Shown one piece after another: positions 15,707-24,679 of a DNA stretch of 64,000 nucleotides. Both the position numbers and the translations under genes were made by a program. The notes beneath the pieces were generated by a model. That model saw only the letters and a program-made list of their open reading frames with translations. It had not been told where the DNA came from and did no database searches. Each line of letters starts with the position of its first letter. Within the stretch, counting starts at the first letter, position 1. This DNA is from Pseudomonas cavernicola (lineage in GTDB: Bacteria; Pseudomonadota; Gammaproteobacteria; Pseudomonadales; Pseudomonadaceae), in the NCBI RefSeq assembly GCF_003596405.1, contig NZ_QYUR01000008.1, positions 372,001-436,000 on the forward strand, given 5' to 3'.

Positions 15707-16098
15707 CAGTTCGTCTCCTCAACTTTGCTATTGGGTGCCTGTTGCCCACGAATTGAACCGGCAGCCTGCTGGAAAACGGAATCCTTGATCCATGGCTCCG
15801 GTGGGCGCTTGAGTTTCAGATTGAACTCCCCAAAGCGTTTGACGTTGCTGGTCAGGTAGGGACTGAGGAACGATACGTCCTCATCGGTAAACTGCCAGCC
15901 ATCACGGGCGAGCTTCTGCAGGATGCGCATCATGTCCACGGTGTTCTGCAGAATCACCGAGGAGGCAACCATGTCGTTGTAGCGCAGGCGTTTCTGTTGC
16001 TCATCCGGATCGTTCTCGGCAATCACATCGCCGCCGAAGGACAACCACTTCGAGAAGCCGTTGTAGGACTCGATCTTGTTGGTATTGAGGGTTGGCCG
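15706..16098 (-). pseudogene. Tn3-family transposase TnpA, C-terminal fragment
   Basis: About 130 codons from RPTLNTNKIESYNGFSKWL through DEQQKRLRYNDMVASSVILQ, NTVDMMRILQKLARDG and SFLSPYLTSNVKRFGEFNL. These are the catalytic Glu-proximal and C-terminal parts of a Tn3-family DDE transposase of about 1000 residues. Upstream of about 16098 the frame no longer matches and IS21-type repeats begin, so an insertion removed the rest. Confidence 0.82.
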
Positions 16099-16175
16099 GG
16101 ATTCGCACAAAATTCGCCATAGCTCACTTAACTCTATGAGTTGACTAATAAAAATGCTCTTTCCGGCGATCAGCC

Positions 16176-16268
16176 CGGTCACGCTGCTAGCGAAATGAGC
16201 GGTCACGCGTTAGCGCAATGGCCGGTCACGATTGACCGAAACAGGCGGTCACGATGGGCCGAAATACG
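16176..16268. repeat. Four 23-bp tandem repeats, IS21-type terminus
   Basis: The word cggtcacg occurs at 16176, 16200, 16223 and 16246, spaced 24, 23 and 23 bp, each followed by a variable part ending in cgaaa- or gcaat-like sequence. Multiple short repeats of this kind are the transposase-binding ends of IS21-family elements. No istA or istB gene remains next to them. Confidence 0.65.
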
Positions 16269-16327
16269 CATTTCCGCTCTTTTGACGTGCTCCGGCGCAA
16301 CGCCCACGGCACATCGAACGGCTATTT

Positions 16328-16541
16328 GGAGATATGCCGAGATAAGGGGAAAATTCACTCATTTGGTCCGCAACTATTTGGAGGAATTGAAAACTCCACA
16401 GACAACGCGGCAGGCGTGCGCGGATCGGCCGAGATCCGGACCAGCCCTCCAGGCGCACTTCAAGTCGCTTGCCCGCAAGCCTGTATAGATCAAACGGTTG
16501 TAACGCAATTGTCCTATTTTTGGCTTATCTCGGCATACCCC
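16328..16541. mobile_element. 214-bp miniature element with Tn4651-type ends
   Basis: The left end (16328 onward) and the right end (reverse complement from 16541) share tatgccgagataag, the core of Tn4651/Tn4652-type terminal repeats, starting ggaga and gggg respectively. The interior has no gene. The right end cuts the group II intron ORF. Flanks ctatt and gtatt agree in four of five bases, a possible worn target duplication. Confidence 0.5.
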
Positions 16542-16542
16542 G

Positions 16543-17724
16543 TATTGCCCTCAACCGCTGAGACGTATCTACATACCCAAAAGTAATGGCAAGAAGCGCC
16601 CGCTGGGAATTCCAACGATGCGGGATCGCGCCATGCAGGCGCTGTGGAAACTGGCACTTGAGCCGGTTGCAGAAACGCGTGCGGATCCAAATTCGTATGG
16701 ATTTCGGCCGCAGCGATCCACAGCCGATGCAATCGCACATTGCTTCAATGCGCTGGCAAAACGCAGTTCGGCACAATGGGTACTTGAGGGCGACATTCGA
16801 GGCTGTTTTGACAACATCAGTCACGATTGGCTGCTCGCCAACGTACCCATGGATAAAGTGGTCCTGCGTAAGTGGCTTCGAGCCGGGTATATCGATCTGG
16901 GAGCCTTGTTCGCAACGGAGGCAGGAACCCCGCAAGGGGGAATCATCTCCCCGATACTTGCGAATTGGACGTTGGATGGGCTGGAACAGGTTGTCCACAC
17001 AAGCGTGGCTTCGACGGAGCGCAAGCGACGGCCATTCAAGATACACGTCGTAAGATATGCCGATGACTTCATCATCACGGGAACTTCGAAGGCTATCCTG
17101 CAACATCAGGTCCGCCCTGCAATTGAGGCATTCCTGAAAGAGCAAGGCTTGGAACTCTCTGGTGAAAAGACTCACATCACGCATATCTCGCAAGGCTTCG
17201 ATTTTCTGGGCCAGAACGTACGCAAGTACGCTGGCAAGCTACTCATCACTCCGGCTCGCAAGAGTGTGAAAGCGCTTCTGGATAAGGTCCGGGAAATCAC
17301 AAGCGGGAACAAGGCGGCGACGCAAGCAAACCTGATCCTGGTCCTGAACCCGGTGATCCGGGGGTGGGCCATGTATCATCGCCATGTTGTCGCTGCCAAG
17401 CGTTTCGCGTGGATCGACCATCAGATTTGGCGTGTGTTATGGCGCTGGGCTGTCCGCCGGCATGCCATGAAAAGTGCCCATTGGGTAAAGCAACGATACT
17501 TTCGTGTAGTGGGTCAACGGCACTGGATTTTCGCCACCAAGGAAAAAGTGCGCGGCATGAGTCAATCCGCTTGGCTTTTTGCCGCAGCCAGTGTTTCGAT
17601 TGTTCGGCATATCAAAATATGCAGTGCAGCGAACCCGTTCGATCCGGCATGGACGTTTTACCTTGAGCGCCGAAGAGCGCATCGTCAGGTAGCCCGGTCT
17701 CAAGCAGGCTGCTGGAAGGCTTGA
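16543..17724 (+). pseudogene. Group II intron reverse transcriptase/maturase, 5'-truncated
   Basis: About 390 codons beginning [20 protein letters not shown] at the miniature-element boundary. Visible RT blocks are [31 protein letters not shown], and the catalytic [11 protein letters not shown]. The thumb/maturase part ([32 protein letters not shown]) and C-terminal region follow. The N-terminal RT0/RT1 part, the intron 5' domains and the normal start are missing. The ATG at 16618 gives a shorter frame but not an intact enzyme. Domains V and VI follow directly. Confidence 0.85.
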
Positions 17725-17794
17725 GCCGTATGAGGGGTGACTCTCAAGTACGGTTCTTAGGGGAGGCAGGAGTGGTAACACTCTTGCTTTACCC
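17723..17794 (+). ncRNA. Group II intron domains V and VI (3' end)
   Basis: gagccgta ... tacggttc pair to form the classic 34-nt domain V (17723-17757) with a ggggtgactctc inner part. A second stem (ggagtggtaacactct region) fits domain VI. The presumed 3' splice site lies between about 17780 and 17797, where an IS5-family transposase frame begins. Confidence 0.7.
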
Positions 17795-17796
17795 GA

Positions 17797-18255
17797 CTGA
17801 AGGCGCACATCGGCGTGGATGACGAGTCGGGCTTGGTGCATAGCGTGGTGGGCACGGCGGCCAACGTGGCAGATGTCACCCAGGTCGACCAACTGCTGCA
17901 CGGCGAGGAAAACATGGTCGGTACCGACGCCGGTTACACCGGCGTCGAGAAGCGTACCGAGCACGAGGGGCGTCAGGTGATCTGGCAGGTCGCGGCGCGG
18001 CGCAGCACCTATCAGAAGCTGGGCAAGCGCAGTGCCCTGTACAAAGCCAAGCGCAAGATCGAGAAGGCCCAGGCGCAGGTACGGGCCAAGGTCGAGCATC
18101 CGTTCCGGGTAATCAAACGCCAGTTCGGTTACGTGAAGGTGCGCTTCCGTGGCCTGGCCAAGAACACCGCGCAACTGGTGACGCTGTTCGCGCTGTCGAA
18201 CCTGTGGATGGCGCGCCGACACTTACTGACCAATGCAGGCGAGGTGCGCCTGTAA
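17797..18255 (+). pseudogene. IS5-family transposase, C-terminal half
   Basis: From LKAHIGVDDESGLVHSVVGT through NMVGTDAGYTGVEKR, HPFRVIKRQFGYVKVRFRGL and ALSNLWMARRHLL. This is the C-terminal half of an IS5-group DDE transposase with its second Asp (GTDAGYTG) and Glu (VEHPFR) regions. The N-terminal half is absent: the group II intron inserted in this gene and its 5' exon side was later lost. Confidence 0.82.
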
Positions 18256-18380
18256 TGCGGAAAACGGCCGCTGCGAGGTGCTCTCGGTGGCCAAAAAACC
18301 AGAAATGAGCGGGTGGTCGGATCGTTTTTGATCGATTCTCCGCTTTCAAAATCGTCGGAGGCTGAAGTCAGCCAGAAATA

Positions 18381-18404
18381 CATGACTACTTCAGACCATC
18401 CCTA
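18381..18404 (-). repeat. IS5-group terminal inverted repeat
   Basis: On the minus strand it reads gggatggtctgaagtagtca, the outer end of the IS whose transposase ends at 18255. Only this end survives. Confidence 0.6.
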
Positions 18405-18793
18405 GACGGGATTGTGGGGACGTGCCAGTTGAGAGTGCCATTCGATATGAAGGCTGCGCATGTCCAATTCGTGTCAGCCTGCTCATCGGGGAGCTGCAGA
18501 AGTTCTTAACCTCGGAGCTGGGCCATAAGAGTGCTGCTATCCAACGGCAGCGAGCAGGGGGCTGCGCAAACCCGACTACAAGGCTTGAACCAGGTGCGCT
18601 GCCTGGCTCTTCGGATCATCCACGTCACCACAGACCGGAAACTACTCGAAGGACTCGGGCGGCTTCCCCGATACATGGACAATCTGTGCTGCGTGACCCG
18701 CGTCCGCGCGCGCGGGGACGGCGGGTACTGCGAGCTGACAGTCGAAGACAATGCCCGGCGCGGCGGGCATTATGGTCCGTCGCGCCGGGCGCA
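18405..18793. other. 389-bp region without recognisable content
   Basis: No protein-like frame, RNA gene, repeat or IS end was recognised between the IS5 terminal repeat and the srpA end. The long plus-strand frame crossing this point is the shadow of srpA. Confidence 0.5.
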
Positions 18794-19807
18794 CTACTGC
18801 TCGCTCATGCGCTTGCCGAACGAGACGGCATAGGCCGGCGAGCGGAAGCGCAATATCGGGTCATTGGTCGGCGAGATGCCATCGGCCATCACCATCGGGT
18901 CGTAGTTGATCGGTTCGCAGGCGGCGCCTTTTTGGTTCATGGCCTTGGTGATGGTCAGGGTCCCGACCTGTACCTGCTTGCGGTCTTCCGGCCAGGTCTT
19001 GGTCGGATCATCCTCCGGGTCGCCGGGCTGGCCGACCGCGATCCACATGTCCTAGCGTACCGGCCCCTGGGTCGTACGCTCGATCAGCCGTTGCTGGAGG
19101 AAATCCGCCGGCAGCGACTGCATCTCGGCATTGCTCAACCGCTTCTCCCCATCGGCGGGAACGAAGCGCCAGCGCACCGGGGTGGTCCCTCCCTTGGCGT
19201 TGGTGAATTTGAAGGTGTGGATGCCGAAGTAGGCACTGTTGGCGTAGCTGGGTGGTGGGTTGTGGCTGGCCATGAACTGCCCCAAGGCACGACTGTCCGG
19301 ATGGCTGGCGGCGAATGCCTTGAGTTTTTCCGGGTCCGGCTTGCCGGTTTTCGGGTCGGGTTGCAGCGCCTGCATCTGGTCGAAGAAGGTGCGCGGAACC
19401 GATGCCCCGAAGATCGGTACGTTGAGCATGGTCATGTGCTGCAGCCCGCCGCCCGGCATACGGAACTCCAAGGCCATGCCGCGCGGGCTCTTGCCGGCAT
19501 CCGATGCTTTGGGATTGCCGCCGCCCAAGGAGAAGCGGGCGACCACCGGGACCGGTTTTCCGGAGAACAGGGCCGAACCTGAGTATTCCGCGCCGGCAGG
19601 CAGGCCGACGAACTCGCCCTCCGCGCAGGTGCCCTTGGTGTGGTTGCGGCGCTCGCCCTTGGTCGCCCCGAATACCTTCTCGATGGCGCCGATCACCTGG
19701 TCGGGCGCCACGTCGTTTTCAGCGGCTACGGCGTTGGCGGCAGCGCCAACCAGCAAGGCTACCAGCAGGCCGTCCAGTAGTGGGGAATGATCGGGTTTGT
19801 GGCTCAT
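18794..19807 (-). pseudogene. SrpA-like catalase-family peroxidase, amber-interrupted
   Basis: The frame is 337 codons long with one in-frame TAG at codon 252 (19052-19054). Both sides are family-like: a leader LLDGLLVALLVGAAANAVAA, the distal-His region RNHTKGTCAEGEFVG, RFSLGGGNPKASDAGKSPRG, GASVPRTFFDQMQAL, SAYFGIHTFKFTNAKG, and after the stop DMWIAVGQPGDPEDDPTKTW. These are periplasmic haem peroxidases related to catalase. Only a single base change separates it from an intact gene, so inactivation is recent or the base is a sequencing error. GAGGAGC lies 7 nt before the ATG. Confidence 0.8.
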
Positions 19808-19959
19808 CAGGCTGCTCCTCTGTGCGCGGGGCTCTGGAAACAGCAAGCATAGACAGCTCTCCCGGGATGTGTGGGCAGACCGGGCTTGGCGACTGGAAAC
19901 GTTGCCAGAGGCTCTGGCCCGCGCGCTTCTGTCTAATCGGCAGTGACTTCATTCAGGAG

Positions 19960-20275
19960 GTGCCTATAAGAGGGCGGGGACAAAATAAAGTGTACTTCTG
20001 CTCCGGTTCTTCGGCGTATGGATGATGGCCAAAGCGGGACGCCCGCCCAGAATTTCTCCTGCGCAGTACGCGCTGTTGGTCGAGCTGGCTCGGACCAACC
20101 CGCTGGCGAGCCAGGCGGAGCTGATGGCACTGTTCACGGAGCGGACGGGCATCGCCACGCATCCGGCCACCTTGGCCACGACGCTGCAACGCGCCGGCGT
20201 TCAGCGCGTCAAGTCGCGCGGCAAACGCGTGTTCGAGCCCCCGGAGAAGCGTTCCGGCTATGGCTATGGCAAAAG
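19960..20275 (+). mobile_element. IS remnant with transposase N-terminal HTH, inserted in a GMC gene
   Basis: From ATG 20022 the frame encodes AKAGRPPRISPAQYALLVEL, then SQAELMALFTERTGIATHPA and LATTLQRAGVQRVK, a helix-turn-helix N-terminus of an IS transposase, ending KRSGYGYG where the dehydrogenase frame (minus strand) resumes. The catalytic part is gone. The left limit near 19960 is approximate. Confidence 0.6.
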
Positions 20276-20807
20276 GTTCCGCCACCAGCTCCAGCGGGAA
20301 GGGCCGGGTACGGGGCGATTCGGGGTGCTCATCTGCGGAGCCGGCCACCCCCATGATTTCCTCGGCTTCCTGATAGAAGGGGTCGAGGGTTTCGTAGTCG
20401 AAGGGCCAGTCCACCCCGATGCCATACAGGGTTTGGAGACGAAAGTCATTGCGCACCATGCGCCAGGCCATCGCCGACCAGTGCCAAGTGGTGCCGCCAA
20501 CCACGCGCAGGTATTCGGCCTTGTACGGATCGGGGCCGGCTTGCTGCAGGTAGTCGTTGTCCACCGGCTGGAAGTCCGGATGCGGCGCCCAGGGTGAAAA
20601 TGGATAGGGGGCTTGGAAATCCCGCTTGCGCGGGGAGTCGAGGAAGGCCTTGAAGATATCGTCCCGCCTGATGCGTGGACCGGCTTCGAGGATCAGCACG
20701 GAAGCGCCTTGCTGAGCCAGCCGGTGAGCCAGCCGGTGAGCCACCAGCGAGCCACAGATACCTGAGCCGATCACGACGTAATCGGCTGCCAACGGTTGCT
20801 CGGACAT
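20276..20807 (-). pseudogene. GMC-family dehydrogenase large subunit, 3'-truncated
   Basis: About 177 codons remain. The N-terminus ADYVVIGSGICGSLVAHRLA with LILEAGP binds FAD, and VGGTTWHWSAMAWRMVRNDF and GVDWPFDYETLDPFYQEAEE are typical of the flavoprotein subunit of membrane-bound sorbitol/gluconate-type dehydrogenases. An IS remnant replaces everything after RPFPLELVAEPFA, including the catalytic His-Asn region. A 12-bp tandem duplication (AHRLAHRLA) lies in the FAD helix. It starts 13 bp after the small-subunit gene. Confidence 0.8.
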
Positions 20808-20820
20808 TGCTTGCTCCTCA

Positions 20821-21342
20821 CTAAAGTGGCAGCTCGGCCCAGACGCCGGGATTACCCAGACAGACGCCCTGGGGCTCCAGCACGTCCTCGACGATTTCCG
20901 CGTTCAGCGCATGTTCGTACGCCACCGAGCTAGCCTCGAAGCCGCTACCGACGACGCCCAGGAACCAGCCGCTGGCGATTTGTCGGGGCAGCGGCGCCAG
21001 CTCGGGAAACCCGGCATTCAGTACCCCTTGCAACTGGCCGACTTGCAGCCGGCGCTCATTGATTACCGCGAGCAGCTGGCTGACCCGGCCAGGAAACTTG
21101 AGGTCTATGGCGGCTAGCGCCTGGAAGATGTCGCCCTCCAGTCCGCCCCTCAGGGAACGGCGGCCGGTCAGGAACTCGGAAACTGCCCGGAAGGCGCCCT
21201 GGGCATCGTTGGGCGCCGCTGCCACCACGGTCCTGGGGAGCAGCGTTAGGCAGTAGAAGGTTAGGAGGCCGCGCAGCAAGTCGCGCCGCACAGGGCTTTC
21301 CGGCCCACGACCGACCCTTGCTGCAGTTTCATCCTGAGCCAT
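20821..21342 (-). CDS. Small subunit of a membrane FAD-dependent dehydrogenase (FAD-SLDH type)
   Basis: 173 residues. A twin-arginine leader (RRDLLRGLLTFYCLTLL) is followed by the region PRQIASGWFLGVVG and the C-terminal YEHALNAEIVEDV with GNPGVWAELPL, as in the small subunits of sorbitol/gluconate 2-dehydrogenase complexes. It would help export and anchor the flavoprotein encoded next. Since that gene is cut by an IS and no cytochrome c subunit follows, this subunit is probably an orphan. Start at MAQDETAARV. Confidence 0.75.
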   Translation of the reverse strand: MAQDETAARVGRGPESPVRRDLLRGLLTFYCLTLLPRTVVAAAPNDAQGAFRAVSEFLTGRRSLRGGLEGDIFQALAAIDLKFPGRVSQLLAVINERRLQVGQLQGVLNAGFPELAPLPRQIASGWFLGVVGSGFEASSVAYEHALNAEIVEDVLEPQGVCLGNPGVWAELPL

Positions 21343-21731
21343 GTCGATCACCTGCTGAAAGCAAATGGAACAGGAAGAAGTCTAGGGTTCGCTCGGCCCT
21401 GTGCGAGGTTGAGTGATGACCGGTCGTGGTTCTTCCGCCATGTGGGCGTCCGTCAGCACAGGGAGCAGGCCCCTGTTCGCCGGCGCACAGCGCAGCGGCC
21501 AGCGCGACGGCACGACATGGACCTGATCCAGTCCCTCCCTGAGCGGACAGGAACCCGCTGTCCATCCGACGGACGTGAGTTCCCTTTGCAGAGGGGGTAC
21601 GAATTTTTGTGTAACCGGCCCCTGAGCGACACAGCCGCTCCACGCCGGAGACACAAAAGCTCTCGGCCCTTTATAAGCGAACAGCTATGCTGCAGCGGCG
21701 TTGCCCACTTCAATAATAATGAGAGCTTCAC
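21343..21731. other. 389-bp intergenic region
   Basis: No gene or repeat is supported. It should hold divergent promoters for the dehydrogenase small subunit (minus) and the binding-protein gene (plus). Confidence 0.5.
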
Positions 21732-22483
21732 ATGTCCAAACGCCTAGCGCTTTCGCTTGCCTGCAGCCTGCTGCTTTCCACCGCTGTCGCCGCAGAAGTG
21801 GACCCGAACTACGCCTCGTCCTGCTCACCGAAAACTACCCGCCCTACAACATGGCGATCAATGGCAAGAACTTTGCGCAAGACGACACGATCGACGGCAT
21901 AGGCGTCGATATTGTCCGCGAGATGTTCAAACGCGCCGAGGTGAAGTACAGCCTCACCCTGCGTTTTCTCTGGGACAGGATCTACAAGCTGGCCCTGGAA
22001 AAACCCGGCTACGGGGTGTTTTCCACCACCCGCCTGCCGGAACGCGAGCAATTGTTCAAATGGGTGGGCCCGATCAGCTCCGATGACTGGGTAATGTTGG
22101 CCAAGGGGGACAGCCAGATCAGCCTGAGCAATCTGGACGAAGCAAAGAGATATAAGGTCGGAGCCTACAAGGGCGATGCCACCGCTGAATTCCTGTCCCA
22201 GCAAGGTTTGACGCCAATCACCGCGCTGCGCGACCAGGAAAACGCCAAGAAACTGCAGAACGGCCAACTTGACCTCTGGGCCACTGGTGATCCGGCTGGC
22301 CGCTACCTGGCCAAACAGGAAGGCATTACCGGTCTGAAGACGGTTCTGCGCTTCAAGCGCTCGGAGCTCTATCTGGCGCTGAATAAGGAGGTGCCGGATG
22401 AGGTGGTGCAGAAGCTGCAGCGTGCCCTGGATCAGATGCGCGCCGAGGGCTATGTCGACGAAACCATCGACAATTATCGCTGA
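21732..22483 (+). pseudogene. Periplasmic solute-binding protein (SBP_bac_3), frameshifted
   Basis: ATG 21732 opens a perfect signal peptide (MSKRLALSLACSLLLSTAVA, A-E) in one frame. The mature protein continues in another: LRLVLLTENYPPYNM, GIGVDIVREMFKRAEV, GYGVFSTTRLPEREQLFKWV, AYKGDATAEFL, to EGYVDETIDNYR. The switch falls at about 21798-21815, right after the signal-peptide cleavage site, and the total length is not a multiple of three. The family binds amino acids or similar ligands for ABC uptake or as stand-alone sensors; no permease genes are adjacent. A single-base indel or sequencing error explains it. Confidence 0.78.
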
Positions 22484-22507
22484 ATGTCATTACTTGCCGA
22501 TCGCCTG

Positions 22508-22852
22508 GTGTGAGCTTTGACGTGCAAGCCAGCCTGGCCGGTGGCGGTGAGGGAAAATCCTGCCGCCAACGGCAACGGGAGTCGAGCTGAAAAGGCGAGC
22601 CATAAGCCGCAGGCAATGCCTGCGAAGTGGGTGCTTCTTGTTCACACGCAGAGCGAATTTCACACGGTGCCCAGCCGCTTACTATCGACATGGCAAGTCC
22701 GACCTTCATCCATGAAGGTGGACAGGGCTTAGTGAAACGAGAAGGCCGGCGGGCAACGCCGCGGCGCCGGGAAAGCGCGATGAAATCGAGTAGGAGGCGA
22801 GGTCACCCCCGCCATCCTCTCACATACATGGACGCCCCCAGTTTGCCAAGCG
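22508..22852 (+). other. Gene-free stretch, possible group II intron 5' fragment
   Basis: It starts gtgtgagctttgacgtgcaa, like the GTGYG 5' end of group II introns, and contains aaaaggcgagccataagcc and a long GC-rich stem region (about 22745-22785), as in domain I to IV sequence. No splice-competent 3' part follows. This is a tentative reading; otherwise I see nothing in the stretch. Confidence 0.3.
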
Positions 22853-23088
22853 TCAATTCGTGACAACACAGACGGTGAATCGCCCCGGGTTTCGGCGCCG
22901 TAGTGTGCTGGTCTGCGCCGTGGTCTCGCGTTCGAACTGGCGCAGGTTGGTAACTGCTCTTGCGTGCGTCTGGCGGTAGCGATTCAGTTCGGAGTACGCC
23001 TTCCGCAGTTCGTCTCTGAGTTGCCGGACCTGTTGATGCAACTTCAGGTTGTCCCGCACGCCCTTATGAATGCGGGTCGCTTCCCCTA
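22853..23088 (-). pseudogene. C-terminal coiled-coil fragment cut by an IS
   Basis: 78 codons starting at the IS junction: LGEATRIHKGVRDNLKLHQQ, VRQLRDELRKAYSELNRYRQ, THARAVTNLRQFERETTAQT. The heptad-like Leu and charged pattern suggests a coiled coil. The N-terminal part is not found on the other side of the IS, so the gene was already broken or rearranged. Family unknown. Confidence 0.5.
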
Positions 23089-23945
23089 GGGACTGTTGAC
23101 GTTTCGAGTCAGAGGCGCGGAGGAAGAGGAGCAAACCCGCAGAATTGAGGTTCCTCCACCAATAACTCTGCGGGTTTGCAATTCCCCGATTGATGCTCAG
23201 TGACGAGCTTTGGTCGAAGCTGGAAAAAATTCTGCTTCAGCAAGCCATTTACCACAAGCCGGATCTGCGCAGGACGGTTGAGGGCATGCTCTACCGGATG
23301 CGGGTGGGCTGCACCTGGAGAGACCTGCCCAGCGCCTTCGGGTGCTGGAACTCAGTCTGCAAGCGCTTCAACGCCTGGTCGGCTGCCGGCAAGTGGCTCA
23401 AGGTTTTCAACGCCTTGCTTGAGGAACCTGACTTTGAGTGGACGTTCATCGACGGTACCTATGTGAAGGCCCGTCAGCACAGTGCCGGCGCCGCCAGCGA
23501 TCAGCCAGAAGCCATCGGCAAAAGCCGCGCTGGCCATACGAGCAAGATCCACCTGGCTGTCGATGCGCATGGATTGCCTGTGGCGTTCGAGATTACCGGA
23601 GGCGAGGTCAACGACTGTACCGCCGCCCCTGAGTTGATCGCACAGCTGCCCTCGGCCGAGGTGGTCGTGGCAGACAAGGGCTATGACAGTGAGCGCATCC
23701 GCGACCAGATCGAGGCGCAAGGGGCTCGAGCGGTGATACCCAGGAAGCGCAACTCGATCAAGGGCAATGCCGGTCTGGACCGGGGACTGTATCGCTACCG
23801 ACATCTGGTCGAGAACGCCTTTGCGCGCCTGAAGCATTACCGGGCTGTGGCGTTCCGCTATGACAAGCTGAAGCGGAATTACGAAAGCATGGTCGCCATG
23901 GCCTGCGGCTTCCTCTGGCTACCCATGTGAAACGTCAACAGCCCC
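23089..23945 (+). mobile_element. Complete IS5-family (IS427-group) insertion sequence
   Basis: 857 bp with inverted ends gggactgttgacgtttc / gaaacgtcaacagcccc (16 of 17 match) and a TA duplication at 23087-23088 and 23946-23947, typical of the IS427 group. One uninterrupted transposase gene spans most of the element. Confidence 0.9.
23193..23930 (+). CDS. IS427-group DDE transposase
   Basis: 245 residues: MLSDELWSKLEKILLQ, the catalytic FEWTFIDGTYVKARQHSAGA (first Asp), VVADKGYDSERIRDQIEAQG (second Asp) and LVENAFARLKHYRAVAFRYD (Glu). Many IS427 relatives need a ribosomal frameshift to make the transposase; here a single frame covers all domains, so the element could be active. ATG 23193 was preferred over TTG 23190. 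Confidence 0.9.
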   Translation: MLSDELWSKLEKILLQQAIYHKPDLRRTVEGMLYRMRVGCTWRDLPSAFGCWNSVCKRFNAWSAAGKWLKVFNALLEEPDFEWTFIDGTYVKARQHSAGAASDQPEAIGKSRAGHTSKIHLAVDAHGLPVAFEITGGEVNDCTAAPELIAQLPSAEVVVADKGYDSERIRDQIEAQGARAVIPRKRNSIKGNAGLDRGLYRYRHLVENAFARLKHYRAVAFRYDKLKRNYESMVAMACGFLWLPM

Positions 23946-23955
23946 TAGCGGCGCT

Positions 23956-24210
23956 CTATCGGCAGCACCCCGCTGGCCACCAGACGCCAGTCGCCTGGTT
24001 TAGGCGATTGAGAGGGGGAGGCGCCGCGGGGAAGATGTCTAGATAGAGCCGCGCCAGTTTTAACTTTTCCAGGGTTAGGTAGGGGTAATCTTCGTGCAAG
24101 GATTCGAACGACTCGCCGGCATCCAGTCGGCCGAGTGCGATTGTTACCGGCAGACGCGTGCCACGGAACACCGCGTGCCCCCCTTGGATCTCGGGATCGA
24201 CATGCACCAC
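23956..24210 (-). CDS. DUF433-family protein (antitoxin-like)
   Basis: 84 residues: VHVDPEIQGGHAVFRGTRLP, then ITIALGRLDAGESF-like, HEDYPYLTLEKLKLARLYLD. DUF433 proteins often pair with a DUF5615 PIN-like toxin encoded just downstream. Here the IS begins 10 bp after the stop, so any partner was displaced; the last 20 residues (PPPLNRLNQATGVWWPAGCC) are not family-like and may reflect a frameshift. Confidence 0.65.
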   Translation of the reverse strand: MVHVDPEIQGGHAVFRGTRLPVTIALGRLDAGESFESLHEDYPYLTLEKLKLARLYLDIFPAAPPPLNRLNQATGVWWPAGCCR

Positions 24211-24409
24211 TGTCTGGATGGCCCGAGGGCTTCGTCAGTCGCAGGTAATCTGAGCCGGAAATCGCATTGTTTGCGAGCCCGGCCGTTTTCGTTTGCAAGC
24301 TGTTACATGTAGCAGGTTCAAACCGGCTGTCACCCGCGTCCATCCTGTCTCTCAGGCCATTAGCCTTTGACCTAATGTAGTGTCTTGTATACGATACATT
24401 TAGTAATTA

Positions 24410-24429
24410 ATGTCGTGGATTCGAGACAT
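24410..24429 (+). promoter_or_regulatory. Candidate HipB operator
   Basis: atgtc and gacat arms around gtggattcga overlap the hipB ATG. A second element, tgtatacgataca (about 24389-24401), lies just upstream. HipB-type antitoxins repress from such paired sites. Confidence 0.4.
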
Positions 24430-24679
24430 GGACTATCAGATTCTGACCCAGCGATTGGGGCTGCAGATACGCGATAAGCGTTTGAGCCGAGGTCTGACCC
24501 AGGCAGAGCTTGCGCAGATCGCCGGACTGACGCGGCAGAAGGTGGTTGCCGTAGAAAAAGGCAGCGGCTCTGTTGGCGTGAGTGCTTACGCGCGAGCGCT
24601 TGGTGCGTTGGATTGCGAGCTCTCGGTCATTCCCGCTGCCATGCCAACACTGGATGAAGTGCAGGATCTGTTTGAATGA
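24428..24679 (+). CDS. hipB: HipB-like antitoxin, XRE-type HTH
   Basis: 83 residues with an XRE helix-turn-helix: LGLQIRDKRLSRGLTQAELA, QIAGLTRQKVVAVEKG, AYARALGALDCELSVIP. It binds operator DNA and the HipA kinase. The stop overlaps hipA by four bases (ATGA). The start was set at MDYQILTQ; an ATG at 24410 is possible but lies inside the candidate operator. Confidence 0.82.
   Translation: MDYQILTQRLGLQIRDKRLSRGLTQAELAQIAGLTRQKVVAVEKGSGSVGVSAYARALGALDCELSVIPAAMPTLDEVQDLFE

Noticed and set aside
16176..16268. CRISPR array
   Set aside because: Only 8 bases are conserved among four 23-bp units, with no true spacers; fits IS21 ends better.
19052..19054. TAG as pyrrolysine codon in srpA
   Set aside because: No Pyl machinery expected in this group and no reason for it in this family; a nonsense mutation is simpler.
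18422..19582. 386-codon plus-strand frame
   Set aside because: Mirror of the srpA gene plus gene-free DNA; no motif or RBS.
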